From assembly GCA_016290175.1 (NCBI GenBank), contig JAEETD010000026.1, forward strand, positions 1-33,399: DNA of 33,399 nt, written 5' to 3'. Position 1 is the stretch's first letter, and each line of letters begins with the position of its first letter. This DNA is from Prevotella sp. GTDB lineage: Bacteria; Bacteroidota; Bacteroidia; Bacteroidales; Bacteroidaceae. The notes below the pieces were generated by a model that was not told the origin of the DNA, searched no databases, and was given only the letters and a program-made list of their open reading frames with translations. Below are positions 1 to 6,428 of the stretch, in pieces. Position numbers and translations under genes: made by a program.

Positions 1-218
1 CACCCATTTAGTACCCAAAGTGACGGATTCCTTTCACGGAAAAATGCAAAATAATGTTAAACCTTGATGAGGGCTGTTTCATACATGTTCAGTTTCGGCC
101 GCAAAGATACTAAAAAAATACAATATTTAGTGCTGTATCGCAGAAAATGTCACATCAGTCAAGATACTTTGTGAAACACCCACCCTGATTGATTGAGAAC
201 CCTTTAGATAATAGAAAA
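1..218. other. left-edge noncoding region
   Basis: I see no convincing coding region here. The only recognisable signal is a leftward -7-like box at 102-109. The only ATG shortly downstream of it on the minus strand (84-86) opens a frame of nine codons, so any real gene lies beyond the window. Confidence 0.4.
102..109 (-). promoter_or_regulatory. possible leftward -7 promoter box
   Basis: On the minus strand this reads TATCTTTG, a match to the Bacteroidota TAnnTTTG -7 element. No TTTG sits at the preferred 20-nt distance; the nearest TTG-like bases (121-123) are only 11 nt away. If active it would drive a gene beyond the left edge. Confidence 0.35.
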
Positions 219-224
219 GCGAAA

Positions 225-276
225 GGGTGGGTGTTGCTTAAACACTCACCCCAACACCTACCCCAACACTCCACCA
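225..276. repeat. 12-bp repeats left of VapE fragment
   Basis: One GGGTGGGTGTTG unit (225-236) is followed by three units in the opposite orientation: AACACTCACCCC (241-252), AACACCTACCCC (253-264) and AACACTCCACCA (265-276). The first unit and its complement can form a GC-rich hairpin just downstream of the fragment's stop codon. Related units at 1035-1082 bracket the other side of the fragment. Confidence 0.7.
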
Positions 277-294
277 GACATCCATCCCTCAGGT

Positions 295-1086
295 TTAGGC
301 TGCCTTGAGTGGAATCACCTTGTAATACGTCTGGTTTCCGTGCGTCTTACCCTCGAAGCCGAGTTCCTTCATCGCCATTCCCAGATGGATCTTCGTGCTG
401 TGGTCGTTCTTAATCGAAGGATACTTATGACGGATCAGGCTCACAATCTCACCGCTCTTCATACGGATGCCTTGCTCACCCTCCTTAGGTTTGCGGATGC
501 AGGCCTCAATCACCTCTGCAATATCCTTCTGCTCCATGTAATTCAGGTTCAGTTCCTGAATACGTGCCACCTGCTGATTGTTAAACCAGTAGGGAGCCTT
601 CAGGTCTTTCACCTCATGAACCACCTGTGCATAGAGCTGCTGATAGTCGATCTCACCAGAATTATCGATATACAGCCCTTCAGGAATGGTCAGACAGATG
701 TATCGACGGCTACCCGTTGCATCCGACAGCGGATGAGGATTGTTGGTCGTCGCCACAAACGAGGCATAGCGAGGTCGGTCATCCTGCGAGGCACCATAGA
801 TAGGACGTCCGTTCACCTTACTCTTCGAGAGCGTCTGCTTCAGAGCCGCATGCTGAGAGGGGCGGATGGCATTCAACTCGTCGAGGTTGACAATCAGATT
901 GTTCGTCAAGGCCATCTCCTTATCGAACTTGTTCGAGAGGTTCAAGTGATCCAAGTAATACACACGAAGTTCTGGAGGCAGCAGGCGGGCCACGAAGGTG
1001 GACTTTCTTTGAAAAAATGGCAAAATGAGGCGAAGGGTGGGTGTTAGGGTGAGTGTTTGGTTAGGTCTTTGGTGGAGTGTTTGCAT
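295..1086 (-). pseudogene. 5'-truncated VapE/DUF3874-type NTPase fragment
   Basis: The protein from about residue 27 onward looks like the C-terminal half of a Bacteroidales virulence-associated protein E / DUF3874 family protein, a P-loop NTPase or primase-helicase-like protein of mobile elements. Visible family-like features are KSTFVARLL, the segment NLIVNLDELN (Walker B-like), FVATTNNPHPL and TGSRRYICL. The Walker A loop is broken: the family pattern GxxxxGKST is reduced to QRKST, and the upstream residues (MQTLHQRPNQTLTLTPTLRL) are encoded by the 12-bp repeats at 1035-1082, not by family sequence. Homology therefore starts near position 1008, and the primase-like N-terminal half expected in the family is missing. 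The frame is still open to the natural-looking stop. It is probably non-functional as an NTPase. The family call rests on recalled motifs; the truncation is seen directly. Confidence 0.75.
1035..1082. repeat. 12-bp tandem repeat (4 units)
   Basis: Four adjacent 12-bp units are present: GGGTGGGTGTTA (1035-1046), GGGTGAGTGTTT (1047-1058), GGTTAGGTCTTT (1059-1070) and GGTGGAGTGTTT (1071-1082). They supply the first codons of the truncated VapE frame. The left flank (225-276) carries three of its four units in the opposite orientation, so the fragment lies between mostly inverted repeat arrays. A near-identical 16/17-bp block, GCGAAGGGTGGGTGTT-like, is also directly repeated at 219-235 and 1030-1045. 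Confidence 0.7.
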
Positions 1087-1261
1087 ATCACCTACCCTAG
1101 TGCAATCCTAGTGTCTATCGATGTTCCTGACGATTGGGTGGAGTGTATATAGGTTTCTCTGAAGCCTTGTATTTTGAAACAAGTCCATCGCCTCGATGAT
1201 AAAGAGCCGTTTATCCATTGATAAGAAGGTGCCGGATTGTTCCCTTTAAGAGCAACAATTA
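1087..1261. other. intergenic remnant, no supported gene
   Basis: No convincing gene is seen. The minus strand carries a 36-codon frame at 1108-1218 (starting MDKRLFIIEAMDLFQ) with no recognisable family. It may be a scrap of the same decayed element as the VapE fragment. Confidence 0.3.
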
Positions 1262-1327
1262 TTCCCACACTGGGAATGAAATGTTCCCACCGTGGGAATG
1301 AAACGTTCCCAGTGTGGGAATAAATAG
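1262..1327. repeat. 22-bp palindromic tandem array (TTCCCA type)
   Basis: Three consecutive 22-bp units start at 1262, 1284 and 1306. Each begins with a 15-bp dyad (TTCCCACACTGGGAA, TTCCCACCGTGGGAA, TTCCCAGTGTGGGAA), and the first two dyads are followed by an AT-rich 7-bp spacer (TGAAATG, TGAAACG). The middle bases vary while the TTCCCA/TGGGAA arms are constant, as expected of a dimeric protein site or an RNA hairpin. The two-turn period would put all dyads on one helix face. Confidence 0.85.
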
Positions 1328-1377
1328 CGAGCCGTAGGCTGACAAAAAGCCAGCTAGGCAGTCATGATGTTCGCTTG

Positions 1378-1533
1378 TTAATAGTCGAAGTCCCAATCCG
1401 TAACGTAGTGGTCGAACTGGATACCCTCGATGCTTCCAAATTTGGCAAGAATCGTCAAAATCTCTTCCTGCTCCTTTGGTGAAAGCTTATTCTCACCATG
1501 ATGAACCCAGTACACAAAAGGGTCGGTTCTCAC
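1378..1533 (-). pseudogene. short ORF, possible C-terminal gene fragment
   Basis: A 51-codon frame reads from GTG at 1533 to TAA at 1378, with an in-frame stop nine nt upstream of the GTG. The peptide contains DPFVYWVHHGENKLSPKEQ and ends FDHYVTDWDFDY. Its composition (charged helix, aromatic end) looks protein-like, but I recognise no family and no ATG start. It most likely represents the end of a decayed gene, because it lies between repeat arrays next to the truncated VapE fragment. Confidence 0.35.
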
Positions 1534-1554
1534 TGTGTAATTTTACCCCGACAC

Positions 1555-1606
1555 TAAAGGGGCTTTAGTATGATAGTAAAGGGGGTTTAGTGTCATAGTA
1601 AAGGGC
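1555..1606. repeat. 22-bp tandem array (TAAAGGGG type)
   Basis: Two full 22-bp units (1555-1576 and 1577-1598) and the start of a third (1599-1606) are present. Each full unit centres on a dyad of the form CTAAAGGGGCTTTAG with a short spacer such as TATGATAG. The period equals that of the array at 1262 but the sequence is unrelated. Confidence 0.8.
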
Positions 1607-1618
1607 ATCGACCTTCAA

Positions 1619-1747
1619 GGGGGGCAGCAGGGGCAGGAAAAACATGGAATAATAAAAAATAAATCCCTAAATCATGTGAATTACAATTTAGTAATTTAGG
1701 GATTTATTTTTCACGGTCGTAGGAAACTGCTGCCCCTGCTGCCCCCC
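1619..1747. repeat. 129-bp nested inverted repeat, MITE-like
   Basis: The outer arms are perfect 18-bp inverted copies: GGGGGGCAGCAGGGGCAG at 1619-1636 and its complement at 1730-1747. Nested inside are further perfect 18-bp arms, AAAAATAAATCCCTAAAT at 1655-1672 and its complement at 1694-1711. The whole could fold as a cruciform or RNA hairpin, or be a small non-autonomous element with terminal inverted repeats. No clear target-site duplication is visible. It could also serve as a bidirectional terminator between the Nudix gene and the decayed region. Confidence 0.8.
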
Positions 1748-1766
1748 AAAAGGCAACTATTTCTTT

Positions 1767-1859
1767 CTATTTCTTGCTTTTGTAGAATTTCTCGAGGGTG
1801 CGGTAGGCGTTCTCTCGTTCTGGAGAGGCGACCTCCTTGGATTCTACGTCGATCTTCAT
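1767..1859 (-). CDS. possible 30-residue ORF or gene remnant
   Basis: Downstream of the Nudix stop, another minus frame stays open through a plausible peptide ending ENAYRTLEKFYKSKK. An ATG at 1859 would give 30 residues. The same frame continues upstream through EWTAITKKNLDAAPVM, which also looks protein-like but overlaps the end of the Nudix gene. It may be a tiny gene translated after the Nudix gene, or the surviving end of a lost one. I do not recognise it. Confidence 0.3.
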   Translation of the reverse strand: MKIDVESKEVASPERENAYRTLEKFYKSKK

Positions 1860-1902
1860 GACAGGCGCTGCATCGAGATTTTTCTTGGTGATGGCCGTCC
1901 AC

Positions 1903-2403
1903 TCACAGGAAGAACCGTTGGAACTCGGATTCGAAGTTGGGGGTGAGGATGGACTGTCCGATGGCAGAGCGGATCTCGTCGAGGGTCCAGAAGCGGCCCC
2001 CATCGAGTTCTTCGGCAGAAGGGGTGACAGGGCCGTCGTAGACGGTGCGGTTGACATAGACCAGCTCCCGCTCGCGACGACTGTCGAAGACATACAGCCC
2101 CACCCGCTTCGGCTGGAAATCGGTGATGCCGAGTTCTTCGCGCACCTCACGCAACAAGGCCTGTTCAGGCGTCTCGCCATAATCGATATGCCCGCCCACA
2201 CTGGTATCCCACTTGCCCGGCTGGATATCCTTCCACTCAGGACGGCGCTGCAGATAGACCTCGCCACGGGAATTGAACACATGGAGATGGACCACCGGAT
2301 GGAGCAGACGGGAACCGTTATGACACTCGCCACGGGTGGCAGAGCCCACCACCGTGCCGTTCTCATCGACTAAAGGGAAACGTTCCTCGCTATTGTCTTT
2401 CAT
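1903..2403 (-). CDS. Nudix hydrolase
   Basis: This 166-residue cytoplasmic protein would hydrolyse a nucleoside-diphosphate-linked substrate with Mg2+. The complete Nudix box GX5EX7REUXEEXGU is at residues 71-93: GHIDYGE, seven residues, then REVREELGI. The opening segment FPLVDENGTVVGSATRGECH followed by LHPVVHLHVF resembles the YfcD/IDI-like Nudix subgroup, whose substrates are poorly defined; the subgroup call is tentative. The length is normal for a single-domain Nudix enzyme. It is transcribed from its own promoter (2429-2460), back to back with the GH3 gene. No functional link to the glycosidases is evident. Confidence 0.9.
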   Translation of the reverse strand: MKDNSEERFPLVDENGTVVGSATRGECHNGSRLLHPVVHLHVFNSRGEVYLQRRPEWKDIQPGKWDTSVGGHIDYGETPEQALLREVREELGITDFQPKRVGLYVFDSRRERELVYVNRTVYDGPVTPSAEELDGGRFWTLDEIRSAIGQSILTPNFESEFQRFFL

Positions 2404-2428
2404 ACCTTACTCATATTATTTGACCGTG

Positions 2429-2460
2429 CAAAGATAGGGAGTTTTTGCGAAAGCGCCAAA
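2429..2460 (-). promoter_or_regulatory. promoter of Nudix gene
   Basis: On the minus strand TTTG (2457-2460) and TATCTTTG (2429-2436) are separated by exactly 20 nt, matching the Bacteroidota -33/-7 consensus. The -7 box lies 25 bp upstream of the Nudix ATG. Confidence 0.8.
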
Positions 2461-2477
2461 CATTCGGCAGAGGTTTG

Positions 2478-2509
2478 TTTGGAGATAACGGGAAAATTAA
2501 CTATCTTTG
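2478..2509 (+). promoter_or_regulatory. promoter of GH3 gene
   Basis: TTTG (2478-2481), a 20-nt gap, then TATCTTTG (2502-2509) fit the Bacteroidota primary promoter. Transcription would begin near 2516. This excludes the earlier in-frame ATG at 2445 and supports the start at 2535. The promoter is divergent from, and about 20 bp away from, the Nudix promoter. Confidence 0.8.
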
Positions 2510-2534
2510 CAGCAGATTTTTAACACAACACATA

Positions 2535-4985
2535 ATGAATAAGCTAACAATGATGTGCATGACCGCAGTTTTAGCAGGATGCAGCGCTGCAACGGATATG
2601 GAGCAGCAGATTGATGAACTCTACGGCAAGATGTCGCAGGAAGAGCGCATTGCCCAGTTGAGGAGTATGTATATGGATGAACTGTTCGACGAGCAGGGGA
2701 AGCTGGACGAGGCGAAGTGCCGCGAACTGATTCCCAACGGCATCGGACACTTCTCGCAGTTCTGTATGCAGCAGCCCAGAGACCCCAACGAGCTGCGCGA
2801 CCGTGCGGCAGCCGTGCAGGATTGGCTGATAAAGAACACGCCCAACGGTATCCCTGCTCTCCTGCATGAGGAGGTGCTCTCGGGTGTGAACACCCTGGGC
2901 TCGACCATCTATCCACAGCAGATAGGTCAGGCCTGTTCGTTTAATCCTGAACTGGCAGAACAGAAAACCGTCCAGACCAGTACCGCCCTGCGGAAGATGG
3001 GCGGTGTGCTGGCCCTCTCGCCGATGGTCGACGTGTGCCGCATCCCCTCGTTCAACCGTCTGGAAGAGTCGTATGGCGAGGATGGCTACCTGTCGGCAGC
3101 GATGGGTGTGGCCTTTGTAAAAGGTCTGCAGCAAGACGACCTGAAGAAGGGCGTGGGTGCCTGTTCGAAGCACTACCTGGGCTATGGCGGCGGCGGTGAT
3201 GCCGAAGAGAAGGTGCTGATGGAAGAGATACTGCTGCCCCACGAGGCGATGATCCGACTGGCGGGCAGCAAGGTGGTGATGCCGGGCTACCACGCCATGA
3301 GGAGCGAAGGAAGTGAAAAGGGAAAAGTGAACAGTGAACAATTTGCTACCGCAGAAGTAGAGAACGTCAAGTGTGTAGCGAACAGTTGGATACTGCAGGA
3401 TATTCTGCGCGATTATGTGGGTTTCGACGGGATGGTGGTGAGCGACTATACTGCCATAGACCAACTGCCGCTGGAAAGTGAAAAGGGAGAAGTGAACAGT
3501 GAACAATCTGCTACCGCTGCTGTTGTGCAAAAGGCGGCGATGGCGATCAATGGGGGTAATGATGTGGACTTCCCACACGGTGCCAACTACAAGTATCTAC
3601 AGGAAGCCATCGACCAGGGACTGGTGAAGCCCGAGGTGCTGGAGCGTGCCGTGAAGGACGTGCTCCGTCAGAAGTTCCGTGCAGGCCTGCTGGACAAGGA
3701 TGCCTATCTTTACAGCAAAGAGGATATCAAGCTCGATTCGCAAGCTGAGCGCCTGACGGCCTACCTCATCGCCATGCAGTCGGTTGTGCTGCTGGAGAAC
3801 AATGGCATTCTCCCGTTGGGAAGTGAAAAGGGAAAAGTGAAAAGTGAAAAGTTGAACATCCTCGTGACGGGGCCGAATGCCAACTCGATCTGGGCGATGT
3901 GCGGCGACTATACCTATCCCGCCATGTCGTACTTCTGGAAGAAGATGGAGGATGTGGCCGACCGTGACAATCCCTTTATCGTCAAACTGCTGGATGGCAT
4001 GATGGCTCAAAAGCCCGTGGATGTCAACATCCTCTATTCGCGCGGCTGCGACTGGACTGAGGACATCGAGACGAAATACTCGGAGCTGGGCGATGAGCGC
4101 GCCTGGGAGTATGAGATCCTGCACCGTAAGGTGGATTCGGGCGAGAAGGCCGACAAGGCAGAGGCCCTCAACATGGCCAGTCAGGCTGATGTGATCGTGG
4201 CTGCCATGGGTGAGAACGTGATGCTCTGCGGTGAGAACCGCGACCGTCAGGGACTCCGTCTGCCAGGCAAGCAGGAGCAGTTCGTTGAGGAACTGATCAA
4301 GACGGGCAAGCCTGTGGTGCTGGTGATGTTCGGTGGCAGGGCCCAGGTGGTGTCGGGTCTCGCAGAGAAGTGTGCTGCCGTGATCCAGGCCTGGTATCCC
4401 GGTGAGGAAGGCGGCAACGCCCTGGCAGATATTCTTTATGGCAAGATATCGCCCTCAGGCAAGCTCAGCGTGAGCTATCCGAATACGGAGATCAACGAGC
4501 CCATCTGCTATAACAGTTCGACAGAGAAAGACCCACGGGTGCAGTGGCCCTTCGGCTACGGTCTGAGCTATACCAGATTCGACTATGCGAACCTGAAGAT
4601 AAACGGTGAGGCCAAGACCTCTGACGAGAGCATCACCCTCTCGTTTGATATTAAGAATACTGGTAAGATGGCAGCCGACGAGGTGGCACAGATCTACATC
4701 TCGCCCACGACGGATGACCAACAGATCCGCCCCATCCAGCTGCAGGGTTTTGCCCGCGTGACACTCCAGCCGGGAGAGACCCAGACGGTGAACGTCAAGC
4801 TGTGGACGGAGCAGTTCGGATTCTTCAGCAATAATGGCCAACGCCAATGGAACATCCTGCCCGGAAAGTTCATTGTCAAGGTGGGTGCCTCTTCGACAGA
4901 CATCAGGCTGCAGCAGGACATCACGCTGAAGGGCGAACCCGTGGTGAAGCCCATCCGCGAACACTATCTATCGGTTACGAAATAG
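2535..4985 (+). CDS. GH3 beta-glycosidase lipoprotein
   Basis: This is an 816-residue glycoside hydrolase family 3 protein, a beta-glucosidase/beta-xylosidase type exo-enzyme. The chosen start gives a lipoprotein signal with lipobox LAGC (Cys16), so it should be envelope-anchored. The earlier ATG at 2445 lies upstream of the promoter. Visible landmarks are LHEEVLSG, SKHYLGYG, the nucleophile Asp304 in GMVVSDYTA, the C-terminal sandwich domain with CGENRDRQGLRLPG (Glu567 is a likely acid/base candidate), WYPGEEGG, WPFGYGLSYT and a fibronectin-III-like end domain. Substrate cannot be told from sequence. Oddity: three lysine/serine/glutamate-rich insertions (about residues 259-273, 314-328 and 429-441) are encoded by near-identical heptamer repeats and sit between conserved blocks, presumably in surface loops. 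The 3' end overlaps the convergent symporter gene by 18 bp. Confidence 0.93.
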   Translation: MNKLTMMCMTAVLAGCSAATDMEQQIDELYGKMSQEERIAQLRSMYMDELFDEQGKLDEAKCRELIPNGIGHFSQFCMQQPRDPNELRDRAAAVQDWLIKNTPNGIPALLHEEVLSGVNTLGSTIYPQQIGQACSFNPELAEQKTVQTSTALRKMGGVLALSPMVDVCRIPSFNRLEESYGEDGYLSAAMGVAFVKGLQQDDLKKGVGACSKHYLGYGGGGDAEEKVLMEEILLPHEAMIRLAGSKVVMPGYHAMRSEGSEKGKVNSEQFATAEVENVKCVANSWILQDILRDYVGFDGMVVSDYTAIDQLPLESEKGEVNSEQSATAAVVQKAAMAINGGNDVDFPHGANYKYLQEAIDQGLVKPEVLERAVKDVLRQKFRAGLLDKDAYLYSKEDIKLDSQAERLTAYLIAMQSVVLLENNGILPLGSEKGKVKSEKLNILVTGPNANSIWAMCGDYTYPAMSYFWKKMEDVADRDNPFIVKLLDGMMAQKPVDVNILYSRGCDWTEDIETKYSELGDERAWEYEILHRKVDSGEKADKAEALNMASQADVIVAAMGENVMLCGENRDRQGLRLPGKQEQFVEELIKTGKPVVLVMFGGRAQVVSGLAEKCAAVIQAWYPGEEGGNALADILYGKISPSGKLSVSYPNTEINEPICYNSSTEKDPRVQWPFGYGLSYTRFDYANLKINGEAKTSDESITLSFDIKNTGKMAADEVAQIYISPTTDDQQIRPIQLQGFARVTLQPGETQTVNVKLWTEQFGFFSNNGQRQWNILPGKFIVKVGASSTDIRLQQDITLKGEPVVKPIREHYLSVTK
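3309..3352 (+). repeat. in-frame heptamer repeat, copy A, in GH3
   Basis: Heptamers of the GTGAAAA / GTGAACA type are followed by the tail ATTTGCTACCGC (3341-3352). The copy is 44 nt long and matches copy B (3474-3517) at 41 of 44 positions. It encodes a SEKGKVNSEQ-type peptide in frame. Confidence 0.85.
3474..3517 (+). repeat. in-frame heptamer repeat, copy B, in GH3
   Basis: Second 44-nt copy with the same heptamer order and the tail ATCTGCTACCGC. It is read in the same frame as copy A and encodes SEKGEVNSEQSAT. It begins 30 nt after the nucleophile codon. Confidence 0.85.
3819..3857 (+). repeat. in-frame heptamer repeat, copy C, in GH3
   Basis: The first half is identical to copy A (GGAAGTGAAAAGGGAAAAGT). 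It then continues with further GTGAAAA heptamers and lacks the TGCTACCGC tail. It encodes GSEKGKVKSEKLN at the junction of the two catalytic domains. Confidence 0.8.
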
Positions 4986-6428
4986 ATAGGTGGCGAGGAA
5001 GCCGATGAGGAAGATGGTGGTGGTGCCGAGCACGATGGCCAGGTAGCCATGCAGGTGAACGCCCGGCAGATGCCACATATCGGCCAAGGAAATCCAAGCT
5101 ATCACAAGTACACCGCACACGCAGCCAAGCAGGGCTGCGGTGCGGTTGATTTTTTGTGGGATACAGCCCAGCAGGAACAATCCCAGCATACCGCCGGAGA
5201 AGATGCTCGACAACGTCCACCAGGCATCGATGATGCTCTCCACACTCAGCATGGCAATCGCCACGATGATGCCCAGGACACCCACGATGGCACTCGAGAT
5301 GCGGAGCACGGCCAGATGATGACGGTCGGTGGCACGACGGAAGAACGGCTTGAAATAGTCGGTCAGTACGATGGTGGCGGCTGAGGTGACGCTGGTGGAG
5401 ACGGTACTCATGCCAGCCGCGAAGATAGAGGCGATGAGCAATCCCCGCAAGCCCACCGGCAACTCCGACACGATGAAATGCGGAAACACATAGTCGGGCT
5501 TTGCTGCTATCTCAGCAGGCAGCAGCTGCGGATTGGCCGTGTAGTAGCTGTAGAGGGCCGAGCCGATGAGGAAGAAAAGGGCCGAGACGGGGATGAAGAG
5601 ATATCCGCCGAAGAGTGCCGAGAAACGGGCATCGCGGTCGGTCTTGGCTGCATGATAACGCTGCACATAGTTCTGGTCGATGCCGTAGTTCTGGAGATTG
5701 ATGAAGATGCCATAGATGAGGCATACCCAGAAAGTGGACTTGGTCAGGTCGAGGGAGAACTCACCCAACGAGAACTTATTGCCCGCGGGGGCATTAATGG
5801 CAAGGTCGAATGCCTGCATGGGACCTTCGGGCATGCGGAAGAGCAACAGGCAAAGACAGAGCACAGCACCACCGATGAGGATGATGCCCTGGATGGCATC
5901 GGCCCAGATGACCGCCCTCAGACCGCCCAGCATGGAATAGATGATGATACCGACGGAGGTGAGGATGATCACCGTATGGATGTCCCACCCCATGAGGATA
6001 TACATCGGTACGGCGAGCAGATAGAGGATCGAGCCCATACGGGCAATCTGCGTGAGCAAGTAACAGGCAGAGGCATACAACCGCGCCCAGGCACCAAACT
6101 TCTCCTCGAGGAAGGTATAGGCCGACACCGAACCGCTTTTGCGATAGAACGGCACGAAATACCTGGCGGCGAAATAGCTCGCGATGGGGATGCTGAGGGA
6201 GAAGACAAACGCATTCCAGTCGGCAGCGAAGGCCTTACCGGGATAGCCGATATAGCTGATGCTCGACACATAGGTGGCAAAGATCGACATGCCCACCACC
6301 CAGCCGGGAATGGAATGGCCCGCAGAAGTGAACTCATCGGCAGAGCTTCCCTTCCGGAAGAAGCTACAGCCGAACACCACCACGCCGAGGGTAAAGACCA
6401 GGAAGACTATGAAATCTATTGTATGCAT
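4968..6428 (-). CDS. SSS-family sodium:solute symporter
   Basis: This is a 486-residue inner-membrane protein of the solute:sodium symporter family with about 13 hydrophobic segments. Family signs are the first helix from residue 4, FTSAGHSIPGWVVGMSIFATYVSSISYIGYPG, the LGGLRAVIWADAIQG block near residues 168-182, and the NYGIDQNYVQRYHAAKTDRDAR loop. It would import a small solute with Na+. Its start overlaps the end of the DHDPS/NAL-family gene by 13 bp, so the two are probably translated together, and the imported compound may be the substrate of that enzyme. Similar pairs handle sialic acid or sugar acids in other bacteria, but nothing here fixes the substrate. It ends convergently inside the last 18 bp of the GH3 gene. 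Confidence 0.9.
   Translation of the reverse strand: MHTIDFIVFLVFTLGVVVFGCSFFRKGSSADEFTSAGHSIPGWVVGMSIFATYVSSISYIGYPGKAFAADWNAFVFSLSIPIASYFAARYFVPFYRKSGSVSAYTFLEEKFGAWARLYASACYLLTQIARMGSILYLLAVPMYILMGWDIHTVIILTSVGIIIYSMLGGLRAVIWADAIQGIILIGGAVLCLCLLLFRMPEGPMQAFDLAINAPAGNKFSLGEFSLDLTKSTFWVCLIYGIFINLQNYGIDQNYVQRYHAAKTDRDARFSALFGGYLFIPVSALFFLIGSALYSYYTANPQLLPAEIAAKPDYVFPHFIVSELPVGLRGLLIASIFAAGMSTVSTSVTSAATIVLTDYFKPFFRRATDRHHLAVLRISSAIVGVLGIIVAIAMLSVESIIDAWWTLSSIFSGGMLGLFLLGCIPQKINRTAALLGCVCGVLVIAWISLADMWHLPGVHLHGYLAIVLGTTTIFLIGFLATYLFRNR

Noticed and set aside
1262..1606. CRISPR-like arrays
   Set aside because: The period is 22 bp with 5-7 bp gaps and no unique spacers of 30 bp; no cas genes are present.
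2445..2534. Upstream ATG for the GH3 gene
   Set aside because: It lies before the promoter elements at 2478-2509; the ATG at 2535 gives a proper lipoprotein signal.
2571..3578. 335-codon minus-strand ORF over the GH3 gene
   Set aside because: It is antisense to conserved GH3 motifs including the nucleophile; composition is histidine/leucine-rich as expected of a mirror frame.
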